Source: Angustibacter sp049994355
Lineage (GTDB): Bacteria; Actinomycetota; Actinomycetes; Actinomycetales; Angustibacteraceae
Assembly (NCBI RefSeq): GCF_049994355.1
Contig: NZ_CP188257.1
Coordinates: forward strand, 3,410,001 to 3,474,000
Direction: 5' to 3'
DNA length: 64,000 bases
The notes beneath the pieces were generated by a model. It did not search any database. It had not been told where the DNA came from and saw nothing but the letters and a program-made list of their open reading frames with translations. Within the stretch, counting starts at the first letter, position 1. Every line of letters starts with the position of its first letter. The translations under genes and the position numbers were made by a program. Positions 24,986 to 33,044 of the stretch are shown piece after piece.

Positions 24986-26213
24986 GTGGTCTCAATAGGT
25001 CGGCGCAACACTTCCTTGATCGACGTGTGTCGAGGAGGTCGTTGTGGGACATGGCGATTACGAGAGGTTGACGCCGGAGGCGATCGACCAGCTGTGGTTG
25101 CGGATGCGGGCCGGGATGGCGGCGAAGCCGTCGGCGCGTGAGCTGGGGTTGTGCACCGGGACGGTGCGGGCGTATCTGATCCGCTGCGGCGGGATCAGAC
25201 CCGACCCGCGACGGCGGGCCGCGGGCCGGCTGAGCCTGGTCGAGCGGGAGGAGATCTCCCGCGGGTTGGCGGCCGGTGAGTCGTTGCGGGTGATCGCGGC
25301 CGGGTTGGGTCGGGCACCGTCGACGGTCTGTCGGGAGGTCAACGCCAATGGTGGCCGGCGTCGTTACCGGGCGGCGCGCGCCGATGTGTCGGCGTGGTCG
25401 CGGGCGACCCGGCCCAAGGCGTGCAAGCTGGCGAGCCGTCCGGTGCTGCGGGCGGTGGTGGAGGCGAAGCTGACGCAACGCTGGTCGCCGCAGCAGATTG
25501 CCGGTTGGCTGAAGCTGACCTTCCCCGACCGTCCGGAGATGCAGGTGTCGCACGAGAGCATCTACCGCACCCTGTTCGTGCAGTCCCGTGGGGCGCTGCG
25601 CAAGGAGCTGACCCGCTACCTGCGCACCGGGCGGGTGGTCCGGCGCCCGAAAGGGGTGCGCCTGCCCGACGGGCGCGGTGGACGCCCGAACACCCTGCAC
25701 ATCTCCGAGCGGCCGGCCGAGGCAGAGGACCGGGCGGTGCCCGGGCACTGGGAGGGTGACCTGGTGTTCGGCAAGAACATGAGCCCGGTGGCCACCCTGG
25801 TCGAACGCAAGACCCGGTTCCTGATGCTGGTCGGGCTGCCCCGCGGGGACCACCGGGCCGACGCCGTCGCCGACGCGTTGGCCGCGGCGATCACCACCCT
25901 TCCCGCCCAGCTGGCCAAGTCGCTGACCTGGGACCTGGGCCACGAGATGGCCCAACACCAACGGCTGACGATCCAGACCGGGGTGCAGGTCTACTTCTGT
26001 GACCCCAAGTCACCGTGGCAGCGGGGCAGCAACGAGAACGCCAACGGCCTGCTGCGCCAGTACCTGCCCCGCCGACTCGACTTCCGAGCCCTCACCCAGG
26101 CCGACCTGGACCTCATCGCCGCCGAGCTCAACGGACGCCCTCGACAGACCCTTGGCTTCAAGACACCATCACAAGCACTGGCAGAGGCGTTGCGTTGACC
26201 GCCTGAACCCGCA
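24986..26213 (+). mobile_element. IS30-family element (copy 1)
   Basis: The 1228-bp element recurs unchanged, as far as compared by eye, at 34818-36045. Ends are imperfect inverted repeats (left GTGGTCTCAATAGGTCGGCG; right end reversed TGCGGGTTCAGGCGGTCAAC). CCG stands on both sides (24983-24985 and 26214-26216) as a 3-bp target duplication. Removing the element restores GTCGTGCCGATGAGCGG, the right arm of the array repeat. Confidence 0.88.
25044..26198 (+). CDS. IS30-family transposase (copy 1)
   Basis: This 384-residue DDE transposase has an N-terminal helix-turn-helix (SLRVIAAGLGRAPSTVCREVNANG) and a catalytic core with Asp239 (HWEGDLVFG), Asp297 (LTWDLGHEMAQ) and Glu331 (NENANGLLRQY). 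The spacing of 33 residues between the second Asp and Glu is the IS30 hallmark. GAGGAGG precedes the GTG start. The protein cuts and joins element ends during transposition. Copy 2 encodes the same protein. Confidence 0.95.
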   Translation: MGHGDYERLTPEAIDQLWLRMRAGMAAKPSARELGLCTGTVRAYLIRCGGIRPDPRRRAAGRLSLVEREEISRGLAAGESLRVIAAGLGRAPSTVCREVNANGGRRRYRAARADVSAWSRATRPKACKLASRPVLRAVVEAKLTQRWSPQQIAGWLKLTFPDRPEMQVSHESIYRTLFVQSRGALRKELTRYLRTGRVVRRPKGVRLPDGRGGRPNTLHISERPAEAEDRAVPGHWEGDLVFGKNMSPVATLVERKTRFLMLVGLPRGDHRADAVADALAAAITTLPAQLAKSLTWDLGHEMAQHQRLTIQTGVQVYFCDPKSPWQRGSNENANGLLRQYLPRRLDFRALTQADLDLIAAELNGRPRQTLGFKTPSQALAEALR

Positions 26214-26227
26214 CCGATGAGCGGTCG
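26214..26227 (+). repeat. Array repeat copy 6, right arm
   Basis: CCGATGAGCGGTCG follows the IS30 end directly; it ends with CGTT just beyond. Confidence 0.8.
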
Positions 26228-26229
26228 TT

Positions 26230-26469
26230 TCAGTGCCGAGTCGGTAGACGGTCCTCAGCGTCCTGGGAGGACAGCCCGCGACGCTCCAACTCGGCCTCGG
26301 CCTGCTGGATCTTCTCGCGCCACATGCGACCAGCCTTCGGGTTGCGTCCCATGCCCCTGTCCATGGACCAGCGCTCGAACTTGCGGGCCATCATCAACCG
26401 TTCGCGGACTCCCTCGTCGGTGAGCCCGGGCAGATCCTTCTCCCAGTTCTTGATCGTCTTGTCGCCCAC
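26230..26469 (-). CDS. Small hypothetical protein (79 residues)
   Basis: The sequence starts VGDKTIKNWEKDLPGLTDEG and is helical and charged (RLMMARKFERWSMDRGMGRNPKAGRMWREKIQQAEAELERRGL), with no membrane segment. It is unrecognised. GTG 26469 is chosen; an ATG at 26490 lies inside the left arm of repeat copy 7 and would add seven residues. It fills the unit between repeat copies 6 and 7. Confidence 0.5.
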   Translation of the reverse strand: MGDKTIKNWEKDLPGLTDEGVRERLMMARKFERWSMDRGMGRNPKAGRMWREKIQQAEAELERRGLSSQDAEDRLPTRH

Positions 26470-26487
26470 GCACTCAGTATCGGCGAA

Positions 26488-26533
26488 CATCCGCTTATGC
26501 CGCGGAGCGCGCGGTCGTGCCGATGTGCGGATG
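26488..26533 (+). repeat. Array repeat copy 7 (intact type copy)
   Basis: The 46-bp intact copy opens with CATCCGCTTATGCCGC and closes with GTCGTGCCGATGTGCGGATG. The outer 7 bases CATCCGC/GCGGATG are a perfect inverted repeat and the interior pairs imperfectly, giving a hairpin with bulges. Confidence 0.92.
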
Positions 26534-26536
26534 CCC

Positions 26537-26752
26537 CTACCGACCGGCCTCCCATGCCGCCAGTGCCTCATCGAGTTCCCGCACGACGTCCCACATGGAC
26601 GCCACCCGCGCCTTGTCCCTCTGGTCAAAGGCGGCAGCCGCTGACGCTTGCTGCTCACGGAGCGAGCGTGCATTGGCAGCGTCCGATTCGGTCCACTGCT
26701 CGGGTCGGGACAGAAGATCACCGAGGGCTGCGTAGTCCTGGTTATCGGGCAT
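26537..26752 (-). CDS. Small hypothetical protein (71 residues)
   Basis: MPDNQDYAALGDLLSRPEQW, then a helical, acidic stretch (ANARSLREQQASAAAAFDQRDKARVASMWDVVRELDEALAAWEAGR). It is unrecognised and has no membrane segment. The stop lies 3 bases past repeat copy 7 and copy 8 lies 21 bases before the start, so the gene exactly fills the unit between two repeats. Confidence 0.5.
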   Translation of the reverse strand: MPDNQDYAALGDLLSRPEQWTESDAANARSLREQQASAAAAFDQRDKARVASMWDVVRELDEALAAWEAGR

Positions 26753-26773
26753 GTCGCGAGGGTAGGCCGAACC

Positions 26774-26830
26774 GCACTCATCGGCCGCGTTGAGGGCGGC
26801 TACTCTCGCCCGGATCCGCCGCGTTGCCGG
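26774..26830 (+). repeat. Array repeat copy 8 (GTTGAGGGC subtype)
   Basis: GCACTCATCGGCCGCGTTGA, GGGCGGC, then GCCCGGATCCGCCGCGTTG. The layout matches the first half of copy 5. Confidence 0.75.
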
Positions 26831-26940
26831 CCCCGCTCGGCGCAGGCCTACCGGGCTCAGGACAGTGCGAGACCGGAGTTCGAGCCCCATGCTGGGAGAG
26901 TCGTGGCCGGGGATTGTGGTGCTGGGTGAAGGGAGCCCCG

Positions 26941-27750
26941 ATGGAGGTCAGTGGAGCCACGCGGCTGTTCCCGATCATTGGTGATCCGGTGACGCACGTC
27001 GAGTCGCCGGTCCGCTTGACGCGCACGCTCACGGAGGGTGGTCACGACGCTGTGTGCATCCCGGTGCAGGTGGCAGAGGGCCATCTCGGGCTCGTCATGG
27101 CGGGCCTGGCCGTGTCGGGGAACGTGGATGGGATTCTCGTCACGATGCCGCACAAGCGCGCGGCCTTCGGCTACTGCGCCACCAGCTCGGAGCGCGCCCG
27201 CATGCTGGGGGTGGTGAGTGTCATCCGGCGCAATCCAGACGGAACCTGGCACGGCGACATGCTCGATGGGCTTGCGTTCGTCAAGGCGCAGGTCGACCAC
27301 GGCGCCCGCGTGGAGGGAGCGCGTGCCCTGCTGGTGGGTGCGGGAGCTGCGGGCGCCGCGATCGCCATCGCGCTGCTCGAGGCAGGTGTGCGTGAGCTTG
27401 TTGTCCACGATGCCGATGCCTCGCGTGTCGCGGACCTGCTCCGCCTGCTCGCGGGCCACGGTGATGGGGGGGTGAGTTCGGGGCCGCCAGACCCGCGCGG
27501 GTGCGACTTGGTGTTCAACGCGAGCCCGCTGGGGATGGACGACGGCGACCCGTTGCCCGTCGACGCTGGGTTCCTCGGGGCGTCGATGTTCGTTGGAGAC
27601 GTGATCTCCGGACACGGGGCGACCCGGTTCATCGTGGCGGCGCGGGCCGCCGGCTGCGCTACGGCGGACGGCGCCGACATGGTCGAGGCCGTCCAAACGC
27701 TCATGGCGGACTTCATGATCGGCGGCCAGCGGCCGCCAGCCACCGATTGA
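26941..27750 (+). CDS. Shikimate dehydrogenase family oxidoreductase
   Basis: This 269-residue protein has the shikimate-dehydrogenase layout: substrate-domain LFPIIGDPVTHVESPVRLT, catalytic Lys72 in VTMPHKRAA, Asp in HGDMLDG, and a Rossmann domain (LVGAGAAGAAIAIALLEAG). FNASPLGMDDGDPL and a C-terminal helix (ADMVEAVQTLMADFM) complete it. The family reduces 3-dehydroshikimate with NADPH, but variant substrate residues (VESPVR in place of S-x-S) suggest a quinate/shikimate-like paralogue. GAAGGGAG precedes the ATG. It lies alone between repeat copies 8 and 9. Confidence 0.83.
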   Translation: MEVSGATRLFPIIGDPVTHVESPVRLTRTLTEGGHDAVCIPVQVAEGHLGLVMAGLAVSGNVDGILVTMPHKRAAFGYCATSSERARMLGVVSVIRRNPDGTWHGDMLDGLAFVKAQVDHGARVEGARALLVGAGAAGAAIAIALLEAGVRELVVHDADASRVADLLRLLAGHGDGGVSSGPPDPRGCDLVFNASPLGMDDGDPLPVDAGFLGASMFVGDVISGHGATRFIVAARAAGCATADGADMVEAVQTLMADFMIGGQRPPATD

Positions 27751-27752
27751 CC

Positions 27753-27765
27753 AACGTCCGCTCAT
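27753..27765 (+). repeat. Array repeat copy 9, left arm (split by IS110)
   Basis: AACGTCCGCTCAT, 3 bases past the stop of the shikimate dehydrogenase-like gene. The right part follows the IS110 element at 29444. Confidence 0.85.
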
Positions 27766-27786
27766 CAGCGTGAGGCGTTTAGCGTC

Positions 27787-28000
27787 AAGGGTGGGCGGGT
27801 GCCCGTGTCCTGGTCGTCGGTCCCTGCATAGCGGTAATCGAGGTGTGCTCGGCAGCGTGTGATCGGGTTGTGTCGACGACGGGACGGGGCGGCCTGTGAT
27901 GAGCGTCGAGATACCTGGTGGTTCTCAATGCCGCGGAAGGCTCGCCCCGCCCCAGCCCTTGGGTCGCGTCCTGCTGGCTGACTGTGCGGTGCGGATCGGG
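27787..28000 (-). ncRNA. Candidate bridge RNA in IS110 end (copy 2)
   Basis: This is the duplicate of the non-coding end at 18114-18327, with the same two target-like segments (27897-27905 and 27928-27937). Confidence 0.5.
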
Positions 28001-29347
28001 TTATGCGGCGACCACCTCCAGCGTCTTGGTGCCGTGGGCGGCGACGACGGGGTCCCAGGCTTGGCGGTGGGTGATGACGTAGTGGAGCTGGCGCAGGATC
28101 GCTGCGGCGACGGCGGTCTGGGCTTGGGTCGGGGTCAGCCGGTTGGTTTCCCGGCCGGTCAGGTGCCGGTAGCGGGCGGCGTACACCCGGTTGGTTTGCA
28201 GGCAACCCCACACGGCCCGCCAGGCGGCGGCGCGCAGCAGTGGGCGGCCGGCGCCGGTGACGTGGGCACGGCCGGTGAAGGCGCCCGACTTACGTTCTCG
28301 GGGGGCCAGGCCGGCGTGTTTGACCACGGCCCGGGCGGAGGTGAACCTGTTCAGGTCGCCGGTCTCGGCCAGGATTGCCGCGGCCCCGACCGCCGACAGC
28401 CCGTCGATCGAGCAGGCCAGGGCGGTCAGGTCCAGTTCGTCCAGGACGGTGACCATCCGGGCCTGGGTGTCGGCCAGCTTGGCCTTGGCGTGGTCCCAGT
28501 CGTCGATCACCCAGGCGACTCGTTCGAACGCGGCCGGTCGGTGCGCGATCACCCCGGCGGGGTCAGCCAAGGCGGTGAACAGGCGGCGGACGATCCGCAG
28601 GCAGGGACGGACCTTCCCGCGGCGGGTCACTTCGCGGCGCACGGCGTGCTCGAACCGGGCCGGGCCGAGGCGTCGGGTGCGGGACAGGTCGCCACCGTCG
28701 CGGTCCATCACCACGGTCAGGGCGGCGACCCAGGTGGTCGACTTGAACGGGTGCTCGGCGGCGTCCAGCGCGGCCGGCCACACGCACTCGAGCAGGTCGC
28801 GGACCTGCTGCACGCACGCCACGTGCTCGCCGTTCAGCTGTTCGCGGCGGGTGCCGAAGTGCCGCAGCCTCGCCCAGGTCTCGTCGACCGGTTCGGGCAG
28901 GTAGCAGCGCAGCTGTGCGGTCAGGCGGGCGATCAGCACCGCGTCCTTGTCGTCGGTCTTGTCGCTGGTCAGGTCCTCGGTCTTGCGCACCCACGAGCAG
29001 ACCGCCGGCTGCACGCACACCAACGCCATCCCGCGTTCGTCCGCCAGCTGGCCCAGGACCCGCCAGCGGTGCCCGGTCGGCTCCGCCGCGACCGTCACCC
29101 CCGTGAAGCCGGCCCGGGCACCGCGTTCGGTGGCCCAGTCCAACGCTGCGCCCAGGTCCCACGCCTTGACCCGGAACGTGCGCCGGGCCAGGACCTTGGA
29201 GTCGTGGTCGGTGACCACGACCATCTGCTTGCGATCGGCCAGATCGATCCCGACGATCGCGTTCGTCACCGGGACGGCCGCCCGCAGCCGCGACAGACGT
29301 GCGTTCCGGTTCCGATCACCACGAGAGACACCACTACCGTTACTCAT
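28001..29347 (-). CDS. IS110-family transposase (copy 2)
   Basis: The 448-residue protein matches the copy at 18328-19674 except for Phe in RHFGTRREQ. It has the same DEDD residues, Tnp_20 domain and AAGGAGG ribosome site. Near-identity means the two elements moved or were copied recently. Confidence 0.93.
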   Translation of the reverse strand: MSNGSGVSRGDRNRNARLSRLRAAVPVTNAIVGIDLADRKQMVVVTDHDSKVLARRTFRVKAWDLGAALDWATERGARAGFTGVTVAAEPTGHRWRVLGQLADERGMALVCVQPAVCSWVRKTEDLTSDKTDDKDAVLIARLTAQLRCYLPEPVDETWARLRHFGTRREQLNGEHVACVQQVRDLLECVWPAALDAAEHPFKSTTWVAALTVVMDRDGGDLSRTRRLGPARFEHAVRREVTRRGKVRPCLRIVRRLFTALADPAGVIAHRPAAFERVAWVIDDWDHAKAKLADTQARMVTVLDELDLTALACSIDGLSAVGAAAILAETGDLNRFTSARAVVKHAGLAPRERKSGAFTGRAHVTGAGRPLLRAAAWRAVWGCLQTNRVYAARYRHLTGRETNRLTPTQAQTAVAAAILRQLHYVITHRQAWDPVVAAHGTKTLEVVAA

Positions 29348-29443
29348 GAACGTCCTCCTTCTTGCGCTTTGGGACACCAAGCCCGACAAGCGCATCAGGA
29401 GGACGTTCCCCACGCCAGACCGAAGACGCTCAACGCCTTCCTA

Positions 29444-29460
29444 TGCCGCGTTCCGCGCCC
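29444..29460 (+). repeat. Array repeat copy 9, right part (truncated)
   Basis: TGCCGCGTTCCGCGCCC. The end of the right arm is missing, and an IS3 element begins 3 bases later. Confidence 0.6.
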
Positions 29461-29529
29461 TGTGGAGCCTGACCCACTTCCCCGGACACCCGATCTGAGG
29501 TGACGATGTCACCTTCGAGGGGAGTCTGG

Positions 29530-29823
29530 ATGCCTGTTGCCAAGCCGCGGGAGTTCCGCCGTCGGGCGGTGGAACTGGCTCGTCAGGGAGACAAGCCGGT
29601 GGCTCAGATCGCTCATGATCTGGGCATCAGTGAGTCGTGTCTGCGCCGCTGGATGAAGGTCGACGATGTCGAGGCCGGCCGCGTCGAGGGCGTCACCAGT
29701 TCCGAGCGGGCGGAGCTGGTTCGGTTGCGCCGCGAGCTGCGGGTGGCCCAGATGGAGATCGAGATCCTGAAGCGGGCCTCGGCCTACTTCGCTCGAGAGA
29801 ACGTGCTGCCGAACCCAAAATAG
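29530..29823 (+). CDS. IS3 transposase OrfA
   Basis: This 97-residue protein has a helix-turn-helix (FRRRAVELARQGDKPVAQIAHDLGISESCLRRWM) and a C-terminal leucine-zipper-like helix (RAELVRLRRELRVAQMEIEILKRAS). It binds the element ends. Its last codons form the slippery heptamer C CCA AAA (29814-29820) directly before the stop, where a -1 shift joins it to OrfB. Confidence 0.92.
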   Translation: MPVAKPREFRRRAVELARQGDKPVAQIAHDLGISESCLRRWMKVDDVEAGRVEGVTSSERAELVRLRRELRVAQMEIEILKRASAYFARENVLPNPK

Positions 29824-30695
29824 TGTTCCGGCTGGTCCGTGAGCTCGCCGGCGACGGAGTGTCCGTCGCGGTGGCCTGCCGGTTGTTGAGGGTCTCGCGT
29901 TCGGGCTACTACGAGTGGTTGGGTCGCCCGCCATCACCGCGCGCGGTGGCTGATGCTGCGCTGACCGCCACGATCGTGCAGGTCCATCAGATGTCGCGGT
30001 GCTCCTATGGTGCGCCGCGGGTGCATGCCGAGCTGCGCCTCGGGCTGGGTCTGGCGTGTGGGCGCAAGCGGGTCGCCAGGTTGATGAGAGCCGCTGGCCT
30101 GCAAGGGATTTGCCACCGCCGCAAGCGGGGTCGGCACCGGCCGCTGCCGGCCCCGCACGAGGACCTGGTGCAACGCCGGTTCGTCGCCGACTCACCCGAC
30201 AAGCTGTGGTGCACCGACGTCACCGAACATCCCACGAGCACCGGCAAGGTGTACTGCTGCGCGGTGCTGGACGTGTACTCCCGCACGATCGTGGGCTGGT
30301 CGATCGCCGACCACATCCGCGCCGAGCTGGTCGTCGACGCCCTGCAGATGGCCACCTGGCGGCGCCACCCCGAACCGGGAACCGTGGTGCACGCCGACCG
30401 CGGCCCGCAGTACACCTCGTGGGTCTTCGGGCACCGGCTGCGCACCGCCGGCCTGCTCGGCTCCATGGGCCGGGTCGCCTCCTCCGTGGACAACACGATG
30501 ATCGAATCGTTCTGGTCCACGATGCAACGCGAGCTCCTCGACGTCCGCAGCTGGGACAGCCAGGAACAGCTCGCCTCGGCGATCTTCGAGTGGATCGAGG
30601 GCTGGTACAACCCCCGACGCCGGCACACCAGCCTCGGAGACCTCGCCCCAGCCGAGTACGAAGCCCTTCACACCACCGCCGCTCCGGCGGCATGA
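29823..30695 (+). CDS. IS3 transposase OrfB (DDE integrase core)
   Basis: This 290-residue rve-type integrase has Asp132 (LWCTDVTEH), Asp192 (VVHADRGPQYTS) and Glu228 (NTMIESFWSTMQREL), a D-60-D-35-E pattern. It is mainly made as an OrfAB fusion by -1 frameshifting at CCCAAAA; the GTG at 29823 is only a nominal start. The HTSLGDLAPAEYE C-terminus is typical of the family. Confidence 0.93.
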   Translation: MFRLVRELAGDGVSVAVACRLLRVSRSGYYEWLGRPPSPRAVADAALTATIVQVHQMSRCSYGAPRVHAELRLGLGLACGRKRVARLMRAAGLQGICHRRKRGRHRPLPAPHEDLVQRRFVADSPDKLWCTDVTEHPTSTGKVYCCAVLDVYSRTIVGWSIADHIRAELVVDALQMATWRRHPEPGTVVHADRGPQYTSWVFGHRLRTAGLLGSMGRVASSVDNTMIESFWSTMQRELLDVRSWDSQEQLASAIFEWIEGWYNPRRRHTSLGDLAPAEYEALHTTAAPAA

Positions 30696-30726
30696 TCAAC
30701 ACACCGAACGTGTCCGGGAGACCGGG

Positions 30727-30927
30727 TCAGGCTCCGCCGAGGTCTGCGACGTACTCAGCTGCCTCCTGTTCGGCCAGTTCGATTACGGCGTCGGCGTCGG
30801 CTGCGCGCCAGAGGGTGATCCTCTCCTCGCAGTCGATCTGACCAGGCTCGAGGTCGCGAGGTCCCCAGGGTCGGTTTTCGTTGTTGGCTACGACGGTCCG
30901 CACAGCGAACCAGACATCTTCGGGCAT
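30727..30927 (-). pseudogene. DUF4288-like gene truncated by IS3
   Basis: The frame (66 codons) reads WFAVRTVVANNENRPWGPRD, then CEERITLWRAADADAVIELAEQEAAEYV. This matches the DUF4288 pattern of an N-terminal W-x-x-V-R and a central E-E-R-I-x-L followed by a helix. The last two codons and the stop come from the IS3 right end, so the natural C-terminus is lost. DUF4288 proteins are small and often sit in toxin-immunity or defence-like contexts. Repeat copy 10 lies just upstream of the start. Confidence 0.6.
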
Positions 30928-30950
30928 GGCCCCACACTGCCGGGTCAGAG

Positions 30951-30989
30951 CGCGCTCTCATGCCGCAGAGAAGTTGACCCGAGCGAGCC
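30951..30989 (+). repeat. Array repeat copy 10 (partial)
   Basis: CGCGCTCTCATGCCGCAGAG; the left half is clear, the right half diverged. Confidence 0.65.
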
Positions 30990-31037
30990 ATGGTGAGCCC
31001 GATGCCTCGCGAAGGACCGCCCGCTACGGTCGCGGTC

Positions 31038-31442
31038 GTGACCAACGACCAGAGCCAGATCAACGATGTCGTGCGGACCTTCTTCGCCGCCTTCACCTCC
31101 GACTCCGACATCGGGCCGCGCCTCGACGGGCTCCGTGAGGTGCTGCTCCCAGAGGCATTGATCGTGCGGACGTGCGGCTCGCCGATGTCCTACGACGTCG
31201 ACGGGTTCATCGAACCCCGGCGGCAGATGCTGACGAGTGGACGCATCACCGACTTCCGGGAGTGGCAGGTGGACGGCGCCACTGAGGTATACGGGGACAT
31301 CGCCCACCACTGGTGCACCTATGCAAAGGAGTGGGTGGAGGGCGGAGAGCAGGTGACCGGCACCGGAGCCAAGACGATCCAGCTCGTGCGAACCGAGGCG
31401 GGCTGGCGGATCAGCGCCATCGCATGGGACGACGAGCGCTAG
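31038..31442 (+). CDS. SnoaL/NTF2-like protein
   Basis: This 134-residue protein has an NTF2-like fold: helix QSQINDVVRTFFAAFTSDSD, then LREVLLPEALIVRTCGSPMSYDVDGFIEPRRQML, and C-terminal strands (TEVYGDIAHHWCTYAKEWV, KTIQLVRTEAGWRISAIAWDDE). This resembles small DUF4440-type proteins. GTG 31038 is the family-like start; ATG 30990 or 31002 would add a basic leader. It is followed after 59 bases by a methyltransferase with no repeat in between, so the two form a two-gene cassette. Confidence 0.7.
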   Translation: MTNDQSQINDVVRTFFAAFTSDSDIGPRLDGLREVLLPEALIVRTCGSPMSYDVDGFIEPRRQMLTSGRITDFREWQVDGATEVYGDIAHHWCTYAKEWVEGGEQVTGTGAKTIQLVRTEAGWRISAIAWDDER

Positions 31443-31501
31443 CCGTCATCAACCACTCGACATTGGGCCTCTCCATCCGAGTCCGCCGTTACCGTGCGGG
31501 C

Positions 31502-32206
31502 ATGACTACCACGCACCCTGGTTGGCAGATCGACGAGCTCGCCACCATCGGACGGGAAAACCTGGACCCGAGGCACGTTCACAGGTACGACGAGAAGGAG
31601 GACGCCGGAGCCTCGCGCGAGGTGGCCCTGCTTCAATCGCTCGGATACGGGACCGAGTCCGTGGTCGTCGACCTGGGAGCCGGAACCGGGCAGTTCGCCC
31701 TGGAAGCCGCCGAGTCGTTCGGGCGCGTGGTGGCGGTCGACCCGTCGCCCGTCATGCTGGCCAAGCTGCGTGATTCGGTCCGGCAGCGAGACTCCAGCCT
31801 TGAAGTCGTCCAGGGTGGCTTCCTGTCCTATCAGCACCAGGGCCAGTGCGCCGACGTCATATACAGCCGCTGGGCTCTCCATCACCTGCCAGACTTCTGG
31901 AAGTCCATCGCCCTGCATCGCATGCGCGCGATGCTTCCCGCGGGTGGGCACTTACGCCTATCCGACGTGGTGTTCTGTTTCGACATCGACGAAGCGGAGG
32001 ATCGCATCGAAGCCTGGTGCGCCGCTATCGGAGCGGATGAGACCGGGTGGACCCGAGTGGACGCCGAAGAGCACGTGCGCGACGAGCACTCGACCTACTC
32101 GTGGCTCTTGGAACCCATGATCGAGGCGGCCGGATTCGAGATAGGCGAGGCTGTGTACAGCGACGACCGGTTCTTGGCGCAGTACCTCTTGATCGCAGCT
32201 CCGTAG
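31502..32206 (+). CDS. Class I SAM-dependent methyltransferase
   Basis: This 234-residue enzyme has motif I VVDLGAGTGQ (residues 55-64), motif II VVAVDPSPVML, and the acidic WALHHLPDFWKSIALHRMRAMLPAGG region typical of methyltransferase domain 11/25. It transfers a methyl group from SAM to an unknown small molecule. It shares a unit with the SnoaL-like gene before it; repeat copy 11 follows its stop by 20 bases. Confidence 0.87.
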   Translation: MTTTHPGWQIDELATIGRENLDPRHVHRYDEKEDAGASREVALLQSLGYGTESVVVDLGAGTGQFALEAAESFGRVVAVDPSPVMLAKLRDSVRQRDSSLEVVQGGFLSYQHQGQCADVIYSRWALHHLPDFWKSIALHRMRAMLPAGGHLRLSDVVFCFDIDEAEDRIEAWCAAIGADETGWTRVDAEEHVRDEHSTYSWLLEPMIEAAGFEIGEAVYSDDRFLAQYLLIAAP

Positions 32207-32226
32207 CAACCGATGCGACCCACGGA

Positions 32227-32270
32227 AACGTCCGCTTCTGCCGCGTTGAGGGCGCGGTCGTGCCGATGAT
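32227..32270 (+). repeat. Array repeat copy 11 (GTTGAGGGC subtype)
   Basis: AACGTCCGCTTCTGCCGC, GTTGAGGGC, then GCGGTCGTGCCGATGATG. A clear hybrid of the two subtypes. Confidence 0.88.
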
Positions 32271-32355
32271 GTCTGAGGGGCGAGTTCGTTCCGCCTGTAT
32301 TACTCAGTGGTGAGGGAGTGCGGAGCGTGATTGGACTGCGCAGGTGCCACCGACG

Positions 32356-32898
32356 ATGAGCGGTGGCGACTTTCGCGAGTTGTCTGTCGAGTTCTCTTCG
32401 GGCACGGCGTCCGCGCGTGAGGACGATGACGTGGTGCGTGAGTTCAGCTATCGGCTGCAGTTTCGAGACGGCCTCGTGGAGGATCCGCCGCAGCTTTCTT
32501 GGCAGTTCGACAGGGCCGACCCGCCGGGTGTGGTGTGGACGGACTGGGCGGTTCGCCTGGTCTCGCCGGCGGTCAAGCAGATCCTGAGTGCGCACGCCGG
32601 ACCCCGCGACGTCATCCAGTGGATGCCCGCTGCGTTGACCGACGCGTCGGGCCGCGAGGCCGAGTACTGGACACCGCACTTTCCGGTCTGGCACGACGTC
32701 TTGCACGAGGAGCTGACTGAGATCGGCTCGAGCGGTCTGCCGATGCGGTGGGTGCTGGACCGATCCAAGCTCGACGGGCTGGCGGTCTTCATCGTGCCGC
32801 GAATGACGAGCCACGTGGTGGTCCGTCAGGACGTGGCCGACCTACTCTCCGCAGCCCGGGTAGGCGGATACAGCGAGCAGCGAGCACCACAGGCTTAG
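32356..32898 (+). CDS. Imm43/DUF1629-like protein
   Basis: The 180-residue protein is not firmly identified. Its C-terminal half (YWTPHFPVWHDVLHEELTEI ... RWVLDRSKLDGLAVFIVPRMTSHVVVRQDVADLLSAARVGGY) follows the pattern of the Imm43/DUF1629 immunity-like fold. There a 'k-l-x-x-x-d-v-F' strand precedes a 'v-v-s-x-x-v-x-x-x-l' helix. There are no membrane segments. ATG 32356 is preferred to GTG 32344. It fills the unit between repeat copies 11 and 12, without a toxin partner. Confidence 0.5.
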   Translation: MSGGDFRELSVEFSSGTASAREDDDVVREFSYRLQFRDGLVEDPPQLSWQFDRADPPGVVWTDWAVRLVSPAVKQILSAHAGPRDVIQWMPAALTDASGREAEYWTPHFPVWHDVLHEELTEIGSSGLPMRWVLDRSKLDGLAVFIVPRMTSHVVVRQDVADLLSAARVGGYSEQRAPQA

Positions 32899-32920
32899 AC
32901 CGAGGCGGAGTCTGACTCGC

Positions 32921-32971
32921 AATCGTCCGGATCTAGCCGCCGATAGGGCGCGGTCGTACCGTTCCGGGGAT
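32921..32971 (+). repeat. Array repeat copy 12 (degenerate)
   Basis: AATCGTCCGGATCTAGCCGC, then GGGCGCGGTCGTACCG, ending CCGGGGATG. Confidence 0.75.
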
Positions 32972-33044
32972 GTCCTCGTCAGGCTTGTGACGGCTGAGTG
33001 TTCGCGAGGTGTGGCCTGCTCCGGTGGTGCGTACGCTGCCGGAC

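Larger units (their letters stand above)
27764..29443 (-). mobile_element. IS110-family element, IS1111 type (copy 2)
   Basis: This is the same element as the copy at 18091-19770, shifted by 9673 bases, with one base difference seen (28858). It has the same subterminal inverted repeats (27773-27786 and 29425-29438). It splits repeat copy 9 at the same position at which copy 1 was split, so the insertion is site-specific. Confidence 0.87.
29464..30735 (+). mobile_element. IS3-family element
   Basis: Ends are inverted repeats: left GGAGCCTGACCCACTTCCCC (29464 on), right GGGTCAGGCTCC (30724-30735), whose extension GGACAC/GTGTCC also matches. It contains overlapping orfA and orfB. No target duplication is visible. 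The right end runs into the 3' end of the DUF4288 gene and the left end abuts repeat copy 9, so insertion probably removed the repeat's right arm. Confidence 0.88.
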
